64,000 nt of DNA from DAITQM01 sp036832975 (GTDB taxonomy: Bacteria; Pseudomonadota; Gammaproteobacteria; Xanthomonadales; Wenzhouxiangellaceae), in assembly GCA_036832975.1 (NCBI GenBank), contig DAITQM010000006.1, positions 1-64,000 of the forward strand, written 5' to 3'. Made by a program: the position numbers and the translations under genes. The stretch's first letter is position 1, and each line of letters starts with the position of its first letter. Below the pieces are notes generated by a model that made no database searches, was not told where the DNA came from, and was given only the letters and a program-made list of their open reading frames with translations. This document shows, piece by piece, positions 1 to 8,289 of this stretch.

Positions 1-81
1 CCGACGCATTTGTCGGGGAATCGGACAAGCTGCACTCGCCAGCTTGACCGAGAATCCCGGGAACTTATGCAACAATTGGGT
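1..81 (+). repeat. Dispersed repeat copy A (ATGCAACAATTGGGT-ended element, partial)
   Basis: About 80 bp that recur, in reverse complement, at 21620-21735 and 54328-54405. It runs from a small hairpin (CCGAC..GTCGG around 1-16) through a conserved core to ATGCAACAATTGGGT at 67-81. The left end of the element lies outside the window or is absent. The core can be read as an apparent peptide (GNRTSCTRQLDRE) in every copy, but it is too short and too repeat-like to be called a gene. Confidence 0.7.
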
Positions 82-336
82 GACCTGTGGCAAGGCCGTA
101 GGAGGAAGGCGCTGGACATTGTCACAGAAGATGTTATATGCTCGATCATACGGCCAGATCTAGATGTCAAAGTCAATTTGCCAGAGAGAGAGCGTATTGA
201 CGGACGTTATGTCCCGAAATACGGGGGGATTGACGCGCCCTTCTGGGTGGGTGTAGATTGGGGCCGTGGTTCAGGGGTACGAACCATTTTGCGATCAGAT
301 GGCCGTATTGGAGCTACGGCTGTTACAAGGGGCTGA
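82..336 (+). other. Possible gene remnant, unknown
   Basis: An open frame continues out of repeat copy A and stops at 334-336. Its second half (about PKYGGIDAPFWVGVDWGRG) looks protein-like and faintly recalls the GVDWG type motif of RNase H-fold nucleases such as terminase nuclease domains, but there is no start codon of its own, no convincing ribosome site and the 5' part is repeat sequence. It may be a truncated gene or a chance frame. Confidence 0.15.
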
Positions 337-369
337 TTGTGATTTCGACAAAAAACGCCACAGGTTTCT

Positions 370-416
370 GGAACCCCCGTATTCGGCGGCCGTTTGAGGT
401 TGCCGGTGGGGGTTCC
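370..416 (+). promoter_or_regulatory. Nested inverted repeat (structured RNA or DNA element)
   Basis: GGAACCCCC (370-378) pairs perfectly with GGGGGTTCC (408-416), and inside it CGGCGGCC (384-391) pairs with GGTTGCCG (398-405) allowing two G-U pairs. It lies about 260 bases before the multicopper oxidase start. No poly-T follows it. Function not known; it could be a structured leader, a terminator of an upstream transcript, or part of a repeat. Confidence 0.4.
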
Positions 417-492
417 GTGCCTGTCGGCGTCGATAAGCTGAACTCACCCACTCTCCTTCAGCGTTCGTAAAAAGGTTGCCCGCTCCGACGGG

Positions 493-567
493 ACCGTGGA
501 TCAGGGACTCACCGCTCTACCGCCACTGCGTCAGGCAGCGGCAGTCGGGCGGTGTTTCACGGTTTTT
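493..567 (+). promoter_or_regulatory. Hairpin plus T-tract in the multicopper oxidase leader
   Basis: Nested pairing ACCGTG (493-498)/CACGGT (558-563), ACCGCC (519-524)/GGCGGT (548-553) and CTGC (526-529)/GCAG (535-538) is followed directly by TTTTT at 563-567. A second compact hairpin, CCGCA (613-617)/TGCGG (623-627) with TTTTT (628-632), lies downstream, enclosed by ACTGCCG (606-612)/CGGCAGT (633-639). CGGCA at 633 could alternatively pair with TGCCG at 646-650. The arrangement resembles a terminator or attenuator in the leader of the gene at 674, but no known riboswitch class was recognised. Confidence 0.35.
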
Positions 568-673
568 CCTGTACTCCGAGCCGTCCTTCAGGCATGCCTT
601 AGGCGACTGCCGCCGCAGGGCGTGCGGTTTTTCGGCAGTGCGATCTGCCGATCCATTACAGGGGAGCTTAAAC

Positions 674-2377
674 ATGGTCAAACGTCGAGACGTACTGAAA
701 ATGGGACTGGCGGCCGGCGGTAGCGCCGGATTGCTGGGCTCACGGGGCGGCTACGCCCAGTTGTGCGATCCGGACGGCCGCCCGCCGGTGCTCGAAGTGG
801 CACCGAGCCCAGCGGTCGTACCGTTCACCGCACCGTTGTTCATCATGCCGGTTCTGCAGCCCGTGCCGCAGAGCGTGATCGATAACAGTCCGGAAGGGCC
901 GGTCGATCCGGACGCCCACCAGCGGTACAACGAGTTTTTACCGCAGAAATACTATGTCCAGCACATCAACGAGTTCCGCTGGGTTTACCACCCATCCGGG
1001 CCGTATGCCGCCGGCGCCTGGCACTGGGGCTTCGACGGTCTCGTTCCCGGAGCGACCATCGTTGGCCGTTACGGCGAGCCGATCCTGGTTCGTCGCTTCA
1101 ACGACGTGCCGCCGGTCGGCGTCACCAAGGTGACCTTCGCACTGCCGTCGTTCACCGTCCACCACCACAACGGCCACCAGGCTTCGGAATCGGACGGCAT
1201 CCCGCAGAACTACTTCAATCCCGGCGAGATCTGGGACTACCACTTCCCGCACTTCCCGGCCGGCAGCCCGAACGATCCGCTGGGGCTGAACGGTGACCAG
1301 GAGGTGATGAACACCCTGTGGTACCACGACCACCGGCTCGATTTCACGGCGACTAACGTCTATGCCGGCATCCATGGCTTTTACTTGTTGTTCGACCGCA
1401 AAGATTCGGGTGATGAGAACGACACCAACCCCGAAGCCTTCCGCCTGCCGAGCGGCAAGTACGACGTTCCATTGATGTTGAACGACGTGCTGTTCGCGCT
1501 CGATGCCAACGGCGAGGCGCAAGTGGTGTTCGACCGTTCGCTGCTCAATGGCTGGCTGGGCGACAAGATATGCGTCAACCGGACGATCGAGCCGTTCTTG
1601 AACGTCGAGCGCCGCAAATATCGCTTCCGGATCCTGAACAGCGGCCCGTCTCGCCTTTACCAGTTGTTCATGAGCGACGACAGTCCGTTCCTGGTGCTGA
1701 CCACCGACGGCAACATGCTGCCCGAACCGCTCATCGCCGAAAGCCTGACGCTTGGCGTCGCCGAACGGCACGACGTGATCATCGACTTTTCGCGCTACCA
1801 GGCCGGTCAGACGGTGGAGATCTGGAACCGGATGGAACAGACCGACGGCGCCGGGCCGACCGGCCGGCTGGTCGAACCGGGCATGCCGGTGATCCAGTTC
1901 CGGGTCGTCGCGGCCACCGGCCCGGATAACAGCCGGATTCCCGATGTGCTGCGCCCGCTGCCGGCGATCGACTTGAACGAGGTCATCCGCGAGCGCGATT
2001 TCGTGTTCGATTACGACGGCGGCGTCTGGACGATCAACGGCAAGACGATGGTAGAGGACCGGATCGACGTCGGCATTCGGATGAACAGCGCCGAAATCTG
2101 GACTTTCCGCAACGCTGGAACGACTTGGTCGCACCCCGTTCACACACACTTCGAGGAGTTTCAGATCCTCAAATGGAACGGCGTGCCGATCCCGAACGGC
2201 AGCGTGCTGCGTTCGCGCAAGGACGTCGCCACGATCGGTCCCGGCGATACGGTCACTTTCTTCGGCCGCTGGCGCGATTTCGAGGGCTTGCACGTCATGC
2301 ACTGCCATAACGTCGTCCACGAAGATCACGCCATGATGCTGAACTGGAAGATGGTTCCGGCCGGGCAGGATTTTTAG
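674..2377 (+). CDS. Multicopper oxidase, Tat-exported
   Basis: 567-residue multicopper oxidase of the CotA/bilirubin-oxidase/laccase type; the family couples one-electron oxidation of a substrate to reduction of oxygen to water in the periplasm. The start at 674 has GGGGAG at 661-666 and gives a Tat-like signal (KRRDVLKMG then a hydrophobic stretch to about residue 30). Copper-ligand motifs are visible in order: HHHNGH near 160, WYHDH near 215, HPVHTH near 486 and HVMHCHNVVHEDHAMM near 539, which together supply the T1 and trinuclear sites. It heads a cluster with two SCO-like proteins and a cytochrome c; the tatABC genes are at 35.8 kb. Substrate (phenolics, metal ions, other) cannot be told from sequence. 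Confidence 0.92.
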   Translation: MVKRRDVLKMGLAAGGSAGLLGSRGGYAQLCDPDGRPPVLEVAPSPAVVPFTAPLFIMPVLQPVPQSVIDNSPEGPVDPDAHQRYNEFLPQKYYVQHINEFRWVYHPSGPYAAGAWHWGFDGLVPGATIVGRYGEPILVRRFNDVPPVGVTKVTFALPSFTVHHHNGHQASESDGIPQNYFNPGEIWDYHFPHFPAGSPNDPLGLNGDQEVMNTLWYHDHRLDFTATNVYAGIHGFYLLFDRKDSGDENDTNPEAFRLPSGKYDVPLMLNDVLFALDANGEAQVVFDRSLLNGWLGDKICVNRTIEPFLNVERRKYRFRILNSGPSRLYQLFMSDDSPFLVLTTDGNMLPEPLIAESLTLGVAERHDVIIDFSRYQAGQTVEIWNRMEQTDGAGPTGRLVEPGMPVIQFRVVAATGPDNSRIPDVLRPLPAIDLNEVIRERDFVFDYDGGVWTINGKTMVEDRIDVGIRMNSAEIWTFRNAGTTWSHPVHTHFEEFQILKWNGVPIPNGSVLRSRKDVATIGPGDTVTFFGRWRDFEGLHVMHCHNVVHEDHAMMLNWKMVPAGQDF

Positions 2378-2412
2378 GCCATACCGCAACCACCATTTTG
2401 AGGAGATTTGCA

Positions 2413-3147
2413 ATGAACGACAGACGCAAGGCGTTGGAAAAAATCGCCTTGGGCATGGCGGCGGTACCGGCGGCGGCAGCGCTGCTGGCGACGGCCGACA
2501 AAGCCAAGGCCGTGGGCTTCGAAGCCCAACAGATGTGCCGGCCGCCGGGCGACCCCGGCGAGGCGCTGGTCCCAGTGGCGCTTAGCATTCCCGATGTGCC
2601 GGTGATCGCTCATGACGGCACGCGTGGACTGCTCTATAGCCAGTTTATGAAAGACCGCATCGTGCTGGTCAACGTAGTCGACACGCGCAGCACCGTCAGC
2701 GACAAGGCGATGGCCAATCTCGCCGCCATCCAGCAGGCGCTGGGCAACAGGCTCGGCAAAGACGTGCTGATGTTCAGTCTGACCGCCGATCCGAGGCACG
2801 ACACCCAGACTAACCTGGCGGACTATGCCGCCAAGTTTGGCGTCGGGCCGTACTGGAAACTGCTGACCGGTCACCCGGACGATATTCAGGCGGCGCAGTA
2901 CCGTTTCTTCGGCCCGCACGGCATTCACGGCCATGCCCGCGGCATGGTGCGTTACGGCAACGTCAAGGTCGGTTTGTGGGGCGGTTTCGCGGCCGATCTC
3001 AAACCGCATCTGGCGCTTCGCCGGGTCGATTGGGTAACGGCGGCGGCACCGCCGGCGAAAGGGGTTTACCAACGGCGCGGCCCGGCGGCCCAGGCGTGGA
3101 AACGCCCGGTCTACGACGCGCGCCGGATCCTGAAAGGGGAGGCGTGA
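2413..3147 (+). CDS. SCO-like thioredoxin-fold protein lacking the CxxxC site
   Basis: 244 residues, start chosen at 2413 because AGGAG lies 8 bases upstream; an earlier in-frame ATG at 2398 has no such site. An alanine-rich hydrophobic N-terminus suggests export or anchoring. The body aligns by eye with SCO1/SenC proteins (LVNVVDTRSTVSDKAM, then FSLTADPRHDTQ, then YWKLLTG), but where SCO proteins have TxCPxxCP this one has DTRSTVSD, so the copper-binding and redox cysteines are gone. It sits 35 bases after the multicopper oxidase and one base before the next gene, so it is surely co-transcribed. Likely a non-redox chaperone or structural partner of the oxidase; this role is inferred. Confidence 0.75.
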   Translation: MNDRRKALEKIALGMAAVPAAAALLATADKAKAVGFEAQQMCRPPGDPGEALVPVALSIPDVPVIAHDGTRGLLYSQFMKDRIVLVNVVDTRSTVSDKAMANLAAIQQALGNRLGKDVLMFSLTADPRHDTQTNLADYAAKFGVGPYWKLLTGHPDDIQAAQYRFFGPHGIHGHARGMVRYGNVKVGLWGGFAADLKPHLALRRVDWVTAAAPPAKGVYQRRGPAAQAWKRPVYDARRILKGEA

Positions 3148-3148
3148 A

Positions 3149-4864
3149 ATGAAGACCAGATCATTGTTTAGCCATATCGCCGCAACCGGTCTTCTGGCCG
3201 CGGGCGGCTTGCTCGCCGGTCCGGCTGCGGCGCAGGGCGGCTTCGTCTGCACCCCCGGAGCCCCCGGCCACCCCGGTGTGCAACCGCGGCCGACGTTGAT
3301 GCCGCCGGTCCAGACCGCGACCAAAACGACGGTGCAATATCAGGAAGGCATGTTCCCGCCCTCCAACCCGTTCCTCGATCCACCGGGCAGCAATCTTCTG
3401 CCCAACGTCAACAGCAACGTGTTCGACGGTGCTTGCAACGAGGTGGCGAACACGTTGCCTTCGACACCGGACAACCCGTACAACCTGCATCCCGATCCGG
3501 TCGTTACGCCGATCGATCCGACGTCGCCGACGCAGGACCTTGACGCGGTGTTCCAGGCGATCGATGAGAGTAACGAGGCCGGCCCGGTCGATCTCGACGC
3601 GGTCCGGCTCGGGATCGACATTCTCGAGGGCAACCCGATCCCCGATCGGGTGTACAGCGGCTTTCCGCTGCTGCACTATACCGGCCCGTTGAAAATCAAG
3701 AATGCCGACGATTTCACACTGACCCGCGACGCTGAAGGCAACGTCACCGGTGGCAATGTCACCGTGCGCCACGTTTGGTATGACAGCCATATCGAAGGTG
3801 ACACGATGTTCATGGAGATTCCCGATGAGTTGATGGAAATCCCATGGACCATGCGCTACGTCGAAGACACGCTGGACCGCGGCCACGACGATTTTTCGCC
3901 GTTCGCGATGTTTTTCGATACTGCGGCGACAGTGGTCGGGCCGAACGGTCAGAAGCAGAACCCACCGATGGTCGCTTTCGACCAGACTTTCTTCCCTATG
4001 GAGGAAGGGACGCGCAGCGTTTTCGACATCGCAATGCCGCCCGGCAAGTATTACAACCTGACCTACACTTGGGGCTGGCGCTGGCACCCGCCGCGGGTCC
4101 AGGCGATCGAAAACGCCCGCAAGGTGCGTAACTTCGTGCCGCTCAGGCAGTTCGAGGTCGATGTCTTCGGTGAAAACCCGCGGGCCAGCGAGCTCACAAA
4201 GCTGCAAGCGATCAGCAAAATCGGCCACCTCGCGCCGGCCAAGCGGATGTGGAGCGCTTTGCAGTCGATCCGCTTTATCGGATCATTGCCGGGTCCGGCC
4301 AACCACGGCCGTCAACTCCTGATCCGGCGCGCGTTGGAAGAGGCCAGAGCGGCATTTCAGGATTGGAAATACCGCACCAAGTTGCCGCGCGGCTTCGAGC
4401 TCGATCCGAACAGCCACGTGACGCTGGCTTACCTCAACAACACGATCTACGGCCAGATCAACGCCGAGGTCGCGAACATGGGTGTCGGTCCGGTGCGCAA
4501 GTTAGACGAGTGGGAGACACGCCCGTTCCAGTATAAGGTCCGGGTTTACAACGGCGACCATTACATTCGTGGGTATGTTGCCGTCGATTTCGGTGGCTGG
4601 CGCGGTTGGGAAAACCAGTTCCAATCGACGATACCGCTGGCCGGGTCCGGTGCCTGGTTCACCTTCGGCCGCACGCATTTCATGCCGCTCGCCGGCATGC
4701 CGCCGTTCGATCCGTTCATTATCCGGATCGACCGGGCAAGCGGCTTGGGTTTGTCTAGCTTCCGCGATATCGAGATCAACCTGAACCATGAGCCATCACG
4801 GCGCCTTCGGATGTACCAGTTCGATCCCGAGCACCACGATGTTGCCATCTGGTCGTTCCACTGA
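3149..4864 (+). CDS. Exported protein of unknown function in copper oxidase cluster
   Basis: 571 residues with a clear Sec signal peptide (MKTRSLFSHIAATGLLAAGG, cleavage near AAAQ at about 27). RBS GGGGAGG precedes ATG at 3149, one base after the previous stop. The mature part is rich in Pro, Trp, Tyr and acidic residues, has WGWRWHPP near residue 310 and no recognisable cofactor motif or repeat. I do not recognise the family. Its tight coupling to the multicopper oxidase suggests a partner, substrate-binding or assembly protein acting in the periplasm or at the outer membrane. A rho-independent terminator follows at 4922. Confidence 0.85.
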   Translation: MKTRSLFSHIAATGLLAAGGLLAGPAAAQGGFVCTPGAPGHPGVQPRPTLMPPVQTATKTTVQYQEGMFPPSNPFLDPPGSNLLPNVNSNVFDGACNEVANTLPSTPDNPYNLHPDPVVTPIDPTSPTQDLDAVFQAIDESNEAGPVDLDAVRLGIDILEGNPIPDRVYSGFPLLHYTGPLKIKNADDFTLTRDAEGNVTGGNVTVRHVWYDSHIEGDTMFMEIPDELMEIPWTMRYVEDTLDRGHDDFSPFAMFFDTAATVVGPNGQKQNPPMVAFDQTFFPMEEGTRSVFDIAMPPGKYYNLTYTWGWRWHPPRVQAIENARKVRNFVPLRQFEVDVFGENPRASELTKLQAISKIGHLAPAKRMWSALQSIRFIGSLPGPANHGRQLLIRRALEEARAAFQDWKYRTKLPRGFELDPNSHVTLAYLNNTIYGQINAEVANMGVGPVRKLDEWETRPFQYKVRVYNGDHYIRGYVAVDFGGWRGWENQFQSTIPLAGSGAWFTFGRTHFMPLAGMPPFDPFIIRIDRASGLGLSSFRDIEINLNHEPSRRLRMYQFDPEHHDVAIWSFH

Positions 4865-4921
4865 CCGGCCTATGGCGATGACGGTCTCGTGCCTGCGCTG
4901 ACATGGTCGTCAGTGACATTA

Positions 4922-4952
4922 GCGGCCCCGGTAAGCCGGGGTCGCGTTTTTT
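4922..4952 (+). terminator. Rho-independent terminator
   Basis: A ten-pair stem (4922-4931 with 4936-4945, one G-T pair) with loop TAAG is followed by TTTTTT at 4947-4952. It ends the multicopper oxidase transcript 58 bases after the stop of the 571-residue gene. Confidence 0.85.
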
Positions 4953-5147
4953 CTCGTGGCACGGATAACCGTTCGACCGTTAAAAAAAAGGCGCGGTTTG
5001 GCGATTCAGCGAACGGTGATAGGAGCGAGTACGGGATCGCCCGCTCGTCATTGCAGACGTGCCCGCCGGCCCGCCGTGCCAGTACGGACGGGGATGGCGA
5101 AAGAAGGAACGGATTGGGATGACGATCGACTCGAGGAGCATATCTGG

Positions 5148-5789
5148 ATGCTGAAGCTTTTCGCTGCTATCTTCATGGTCTTCGCCTTGTCGTTTTATGC
5201 TCCGCCTGCTTTATCGCAAGCGGTGGATCACAGTCGGCACCAGGCGGCAGCGGCGGCGATACGGGTCACCGAAGCCGAGTACACGCCGCCGTTGAGTACG
5301 GTTTTGACCGAGCGCAGCGGCCGTCATTTCACCGTCGGCGAGTTGCTCGACACGGACGATCCTTTGTTGCTGCAATTTATCTTCACCACCTGCCCGACCG
5401 TCTGCCCGGTACTCAGCGTCGGCTTTTCCGGCTTGCAAAAACGCTTGACGCATGAAGCGCGGCCTTTTCGTCTGCTCTCGATTTCGATCGATCCGGAGTA
5501 CGACACACCGGAGGTGTTGGCTGCATATGCCGAAAAATTCAAGGCTGGCGAGAAATGGTTGATGCTGACCGGGGATCTCGAGCGTATCCGACCAATACAA
5601 GGCGCCTTCGAGGCTTATTTCGGGGTTCGTAAAATGGATCATCAGCCGCTGACTTTTATTCGCCCGTCGCGCACTGGACCCTGGCGGCGTATCGCCGGCC
5701 TGCCAAGTCCAGCGGAACTCTACGCCGAATACCTGGCGGCGAGGACCACAAAAACGGTCGCCGCCGAGCAAAAGGGTGACGGGCAATGA
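5148..5789 (+). CDS. SCO1/SenC family copper metallochaperone
   Basis: 213 residues from ATG 5148, chosen because GAGGAG lies at 5133-5138 and the protein then begins with a signal peptide (LKLFAAIFMVFALSF). An upstream in-frame ATG at 4956 would add a highly basic non-homologous stretch. The thioredoxin fold is canonical: FTTCPTVCP near residues 79-87 gives the CxxxC copper pair, ISIDPEYDTP follows, and the conserved His is in MDHQPLTF near 163. SCO proteins deliver copper or reduce the CuA cysteines of cytochrome oxidase; here the neighbours suggest service to the multicopper oxidase or cytochrome gene. Overlaps the next start by ATGA. Confidence 0.9.
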   Translation: MLKLFAAIFMVFALSFYAPPALSQAVDHSRHQAAAAAIRVTEAEYTPPLSTVLTERSGRHFTVGELLDTDDPLLLQFIFTTCPTVCPVLSVGFSGLQKRLTHEARPFRLLSISIDPEYDTPEVLAAYAEKFKAGEKWLMLTGDLERIRPIQGAFEAYFGVRKMDHQPLTFIRPSRTGPWRRIAGLPSPAELYAEYLAARTTKTVAAEQKGDGQ

Positions 5790-7444
5790 ATGCAGCGCTC
5801 CGCCTCGTTTCAATGGCCGTGCTGCTTGCCATTGTTGTCTCCCCTGTCCGGAGCGCCGACCTGGAAGCCGGCCGCCGCCTGTACCAGGAAGGCCGCCTGG
5901 CGAACGGTGAAATGTTGCACGTGACTTTGGCCGGCGGTCTCGACATCAGCGGCAGCCAGTACGCCTGTACCGCTTGCCATCGGCCGAGCGGTTTCGGCAT
6001 GAGCGAAGGCGGCATCTATGCGCCGCCGATTATCGGCCGCCTGCTGTACCGCGAAAGGGTCTACGACCGGGCCGAAAACATGCACCTGCGTTACGGTGAA
6101 CGCCAGGGGCCGCTGTACGACGCAAACATCAACAGTGCGCGGACGCGACCGGCATTCGATGATGCAAGCCTGGCGCGCCTGATCCGCGAAGGAGTGGACA
6201 GCGCCGGACGCAAGATCGATACCGTGATGCCGCGTTATTCGTTGGCTGACGGCGATATGGCCAATCTGCTCGCCTATCTGGCAACACTCGGCAAAGACGA
6301 CCCGGGGGTCGACGAGACGACGATCCGTTTCGCGTTCGTCGTGGCCGGCGATGTCGACAAGGGGCAACTGGAAGCGGTTGCCCGCGTTGTCGAGGCCTAC
6401 GTTGCATGGCGCAACGAGGACATTATCGGCTACCTCTCCTTGCCACAAACCTCGCCGTTGCACCGCGATCTGATGTATCAGGCGAGCCGTCTGTGGGCGA
6501 TCGATTTCTGGACTTTACGCGGCCCGCCTGCCACCTGGGGCGAACAATTAAATCGTTATTACGACGCCGCGCCGGTGTTTGCGCTGCTCGGTGGCATCGG
6601 CCAGCCGTGGCAGCCGGTCCATGATTTTTGCGAAGCACGGCAGGTGGCCTGCCTGTTTCCGCTGACCACCGAGCCGGGGAGCGGGGCTGGCCATGAATTC
6701 ACCCTTTACTTCGACCGCGGCCTCGAACTCGAAGCCGAGGTGATCGCTGCCCAGTTGGCGGCGCGCCAGGCGGCTGGCGAAACGCCGGTTGTCGCCCAGA
6801 TCGCCGCCGCCGCGAACGGGCAGCGTCAGGCGGCGGAACACCTGGTCGAGCGCTTGCGGCAACACGGCATCGCCGCCGGCGACCCGGTCGAAGTCCCGCC
6901 CGGCGAGTCGCTTGCGGCGATCGGCCGCGAGATGGCCGCGCGCCGGCCGGCGGTCACCGATCTTGTCGTCTGGCCGGACTATGAAGCGCCCGTCGATCTC
7001 GCCGATTTCGCCACTGCCGCGGCGCGCTGGTATTTCCCATCGTATATCGTGCCGGAAGACGGCCTCGGCACCGCTGAACAAGAACGGCTCAACATTGTCT
7101 GGCCGTATCGGCCGCCGGCCGACAGGGAACCGCGCAGCTATTGGGTGCGCGGCTGGCTGCGTGCCCGCGGCATCCCCGTGACGCACCCGCGCCGCCAGTT
7201 CCAGACTTATTTCACGTTGCAGGTGACGCGCATCGCGCTCAATGTCATTTTGAAAAATTACAACCGGCGTTATTTCATCGAGCGGATCGAACATTCGGCC
7301 GAAGGCGACCTGGACGTGGTCTTCGATAATCTGTCGCTCGGCCCCGGACAGCGTTACGCCGTGCGCGGCGCCCGGCTGGCGACACCGGACCCGGCAGCGG
7401 AGGGCGGCCTTAGAATGGTGAGCGAATTTTTCGTGCCGGATTAG
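5786..7444 (+). CDS. Cytochrome c fused to periplasmic-binding-like domain
   Basis: 552 residues, signal peptide to about residue 23, then a class I cytochrome c domain with heme motif CTACH at 61-65 and a distal Met region (DTVMPRYSLADGDMANLLAYLA, split here for reading) near 145-165. From about residue 180 (IRFAFVVAGDVD) the sequence looks like a type I periplasmic binding fold of the leucine-binding family, with no transporter genes nearby. Start overlaps the SCO stop (ATGA), so the pair is translationally coupled. The stop TAG is formed inside the dispersed hairpin repeat that starts at 7441. Role inferred: periplasmic electron carrier with a sensing or docking domain for the copper cluster. 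Confidence 0.8.
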   Translation: MNAALRLVSMAVLLAIVVSPVRSADLEAGRRLYQEGRLANGEMLHVTLAGGLDISGSQYACTACHRPSGFGMSEGGIYAPPIIGRLLYRERVYDRAENMHLRYGERQGPLYDANINSARTRPAFDDASLARLIREGVDSAGRKIDTVMPRYSLADGDMANLLAYLATLGKDDPGVDETTIRFAFVVAGDVDKGQLEAVARVVEAYVAWRNEDIIGYLSLPQTSPLHRDLMYQASRLWAIDFWTLRGPPATWGEQLNRYYDAAPVFALLGGIGQPWQPVHDFCEARQVACLFPLTTEPGSGAGHEFTLYFDRGLELEAEVIAAQLAARQAAGETPVVAQIAAAANGQRQAAEHLVERLRQHGIAAGDPVEVPPGESLAAIGREMAARRPAVTDLVVWPDYEAPVDLADFATAAARWYFPSYIVPEDGLGTAEQERLNIVWPYRPPADREPRSYWVRGWLRARGIPVTHPRRQFQTYFTLQVTRIALNVILKNYNRRYFIERIEHSAEGDLDVVFDNLSLGPGQRYAVRGARLATPDPAAEGGLRMVSEFFVPD

Positions 7445-7556
7445 CAGGCTGTTGAAAAACAGCCTGCTAATCCGGGCCACGGATGGCCCGGCGAAATCAG
7501 GCGCTCCTTAGCGGCTGATATCGGGAGCGCAGCGAAAGTCGCGCCTTTCGCAAGCT
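7441..7556 (+). repeat. Multi-hairpin dispersed repeat, copy 1 (3'-truncated)
   Basis: Starts with the hairpin TTAGCAGGCTGTT/AACAGCCTGCTAA (loop GAAA), then GGGCCA..TGGCCC, then a conserved segment ending TTTCGCAAGC. Copies at 29185 (opposite orientation) and 45898 carry a further hairpin with GTTGAAAAACGCCA arms that is missing here. The first hairpin may act as a bidirectional terminator between the two convergent genes whose stop codons lie in it. Confidence 0.85.
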
Positions 7557-8289
7557 CGCCGGCTGGAGCGTGGTGCGCTGAGTGATGATCGCTGCCGTGG
7601 GTGTGGTGCGCCCCGCCCAACCCGCTGAGCAGCAGTAGGTTGGCGAGCGCCGCGGCGATCAGCAGCCAACCGGCGGCATGCCGGCCGTGGCGCGAGTGGC
7701 GCCAGGCGCCGAGACGTTGCGATCCAAATGCGGTCAGGCCCATCGCCGGCACCGTGCCGAGGCCGAACGCGATCATCAACGACGCGCCGCGCCAGGCATC
7801 GCCGCTGACCCAGGCCGCCGGCAGCATGGCATAGACCAGACCGCACGGCAGCCACCCCCACAACAAACCGAGCACCAGCGCATGGCCGGCGTGGCGCGGC
7901 GGCAGCAGCCGGCCGGCGAACGGGGCGATGCGGCGCCAGACGGCTTGGCCGGCGGTGGACAACCGGTCGAACCAGCGCCAGCCGGTGATCAAGTGCAGAC
8001 CGATCAACAGCAGCGCGGCGGCGAGCAGCCAGCGCAACGCCAGCCCGGCGCTGCGCCAACCGCTGTACTTAACGAGACCGCCGGCCAGTGCCGCGCCGAG
8101 ACCGCCGATCAGACCGTAGCCCAGCACGCGGCCGGCCTGGTAGAGCCAGACCAGGTGCTGTCGTGAGCTGTGTGCGCCCAGCGCCGCGCTGATGCCGCCG
8201 CACATCGCCAGGCAATGCGTCGTACTGCCGGCCAGTCCGGCAACAAAGGCGCCGCCGAGGGCCAAAAACCAGGCGGTGATATCGCTCAT
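7441..8289 (-). CDS. Sulfite exporter TauE/SafE-like membrane protein
   Basis: 282 residues from ATG 8289 (MSDITAWFLALGGAFVAG), which overlaps the stop of the upstream antiporter gene as ATGA. About six hydrophobic segments, GSTTHCLAMCGGI near residue 20 and GLLWGWLPCGLVYAML near 150 match the SafE/DsbD-like family often found beside cytochrome oxidase and copper assembly genes. A His-rich stretch (HHTHGSDHHSAHH) near 235-248 suggests metal binding. The last ~38 residues are encoded by the dispersed hairpin repeat and are probably not part of the native protein. Possible copper or sulfur-compound transport; substrate is inferred from context only. Confidence 0.82.
   Translation of the reverse strand: MSDITAWFLALGGAFVAGLAGSTTHCLAMCGGISAALGAHSSRQHLVWLYQAGRVLGYGLIGGLGAALAGGLVKYSGWRSAGLALRWLLAAALLLIGLHLITGWRWFDRLSTAGQAVWRRIAPFAGRLLPPRHAGHALVLGLLWGWLPCGLVYAMLPAAWVSGDAWRGASLMIAFGLGTVPAMGLTAFGSQRLGAWRHSRHGRHAAGWLLIAAALANLLLLSGLGGAHHTHGSDHHSAHHAPAGELAKGATFAALPISAAKERLISPGHPWPGLAGCFSTAC

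Noticed and set aside
258..470. 70-codon plus-strand frame
   Set aside because: No ribosome site, no protein-like pattern, and it runs through a perfect inverted repeat.
476..673. N-terminal extension of the multicopper oxidase
   Set aside because: It overlaps strong RNA-like hairpins, has no start with a ribosome site, and would place the Tat motif internally.
938..2413. 491-codon minus-strand frame opposite the multicopper oxidase
   Set aside because: Shadow frame of a GC-rich gene; the plus strand carries clear copper motifs and a ribosome site.
4956..5147. N-terminal extension of the SCO gene from ATG 4956
   Set aside because: It lies in the terminator region, is Arg-rich and would bury the signal peptide; the ATG at 5148 has a good ribosome site.
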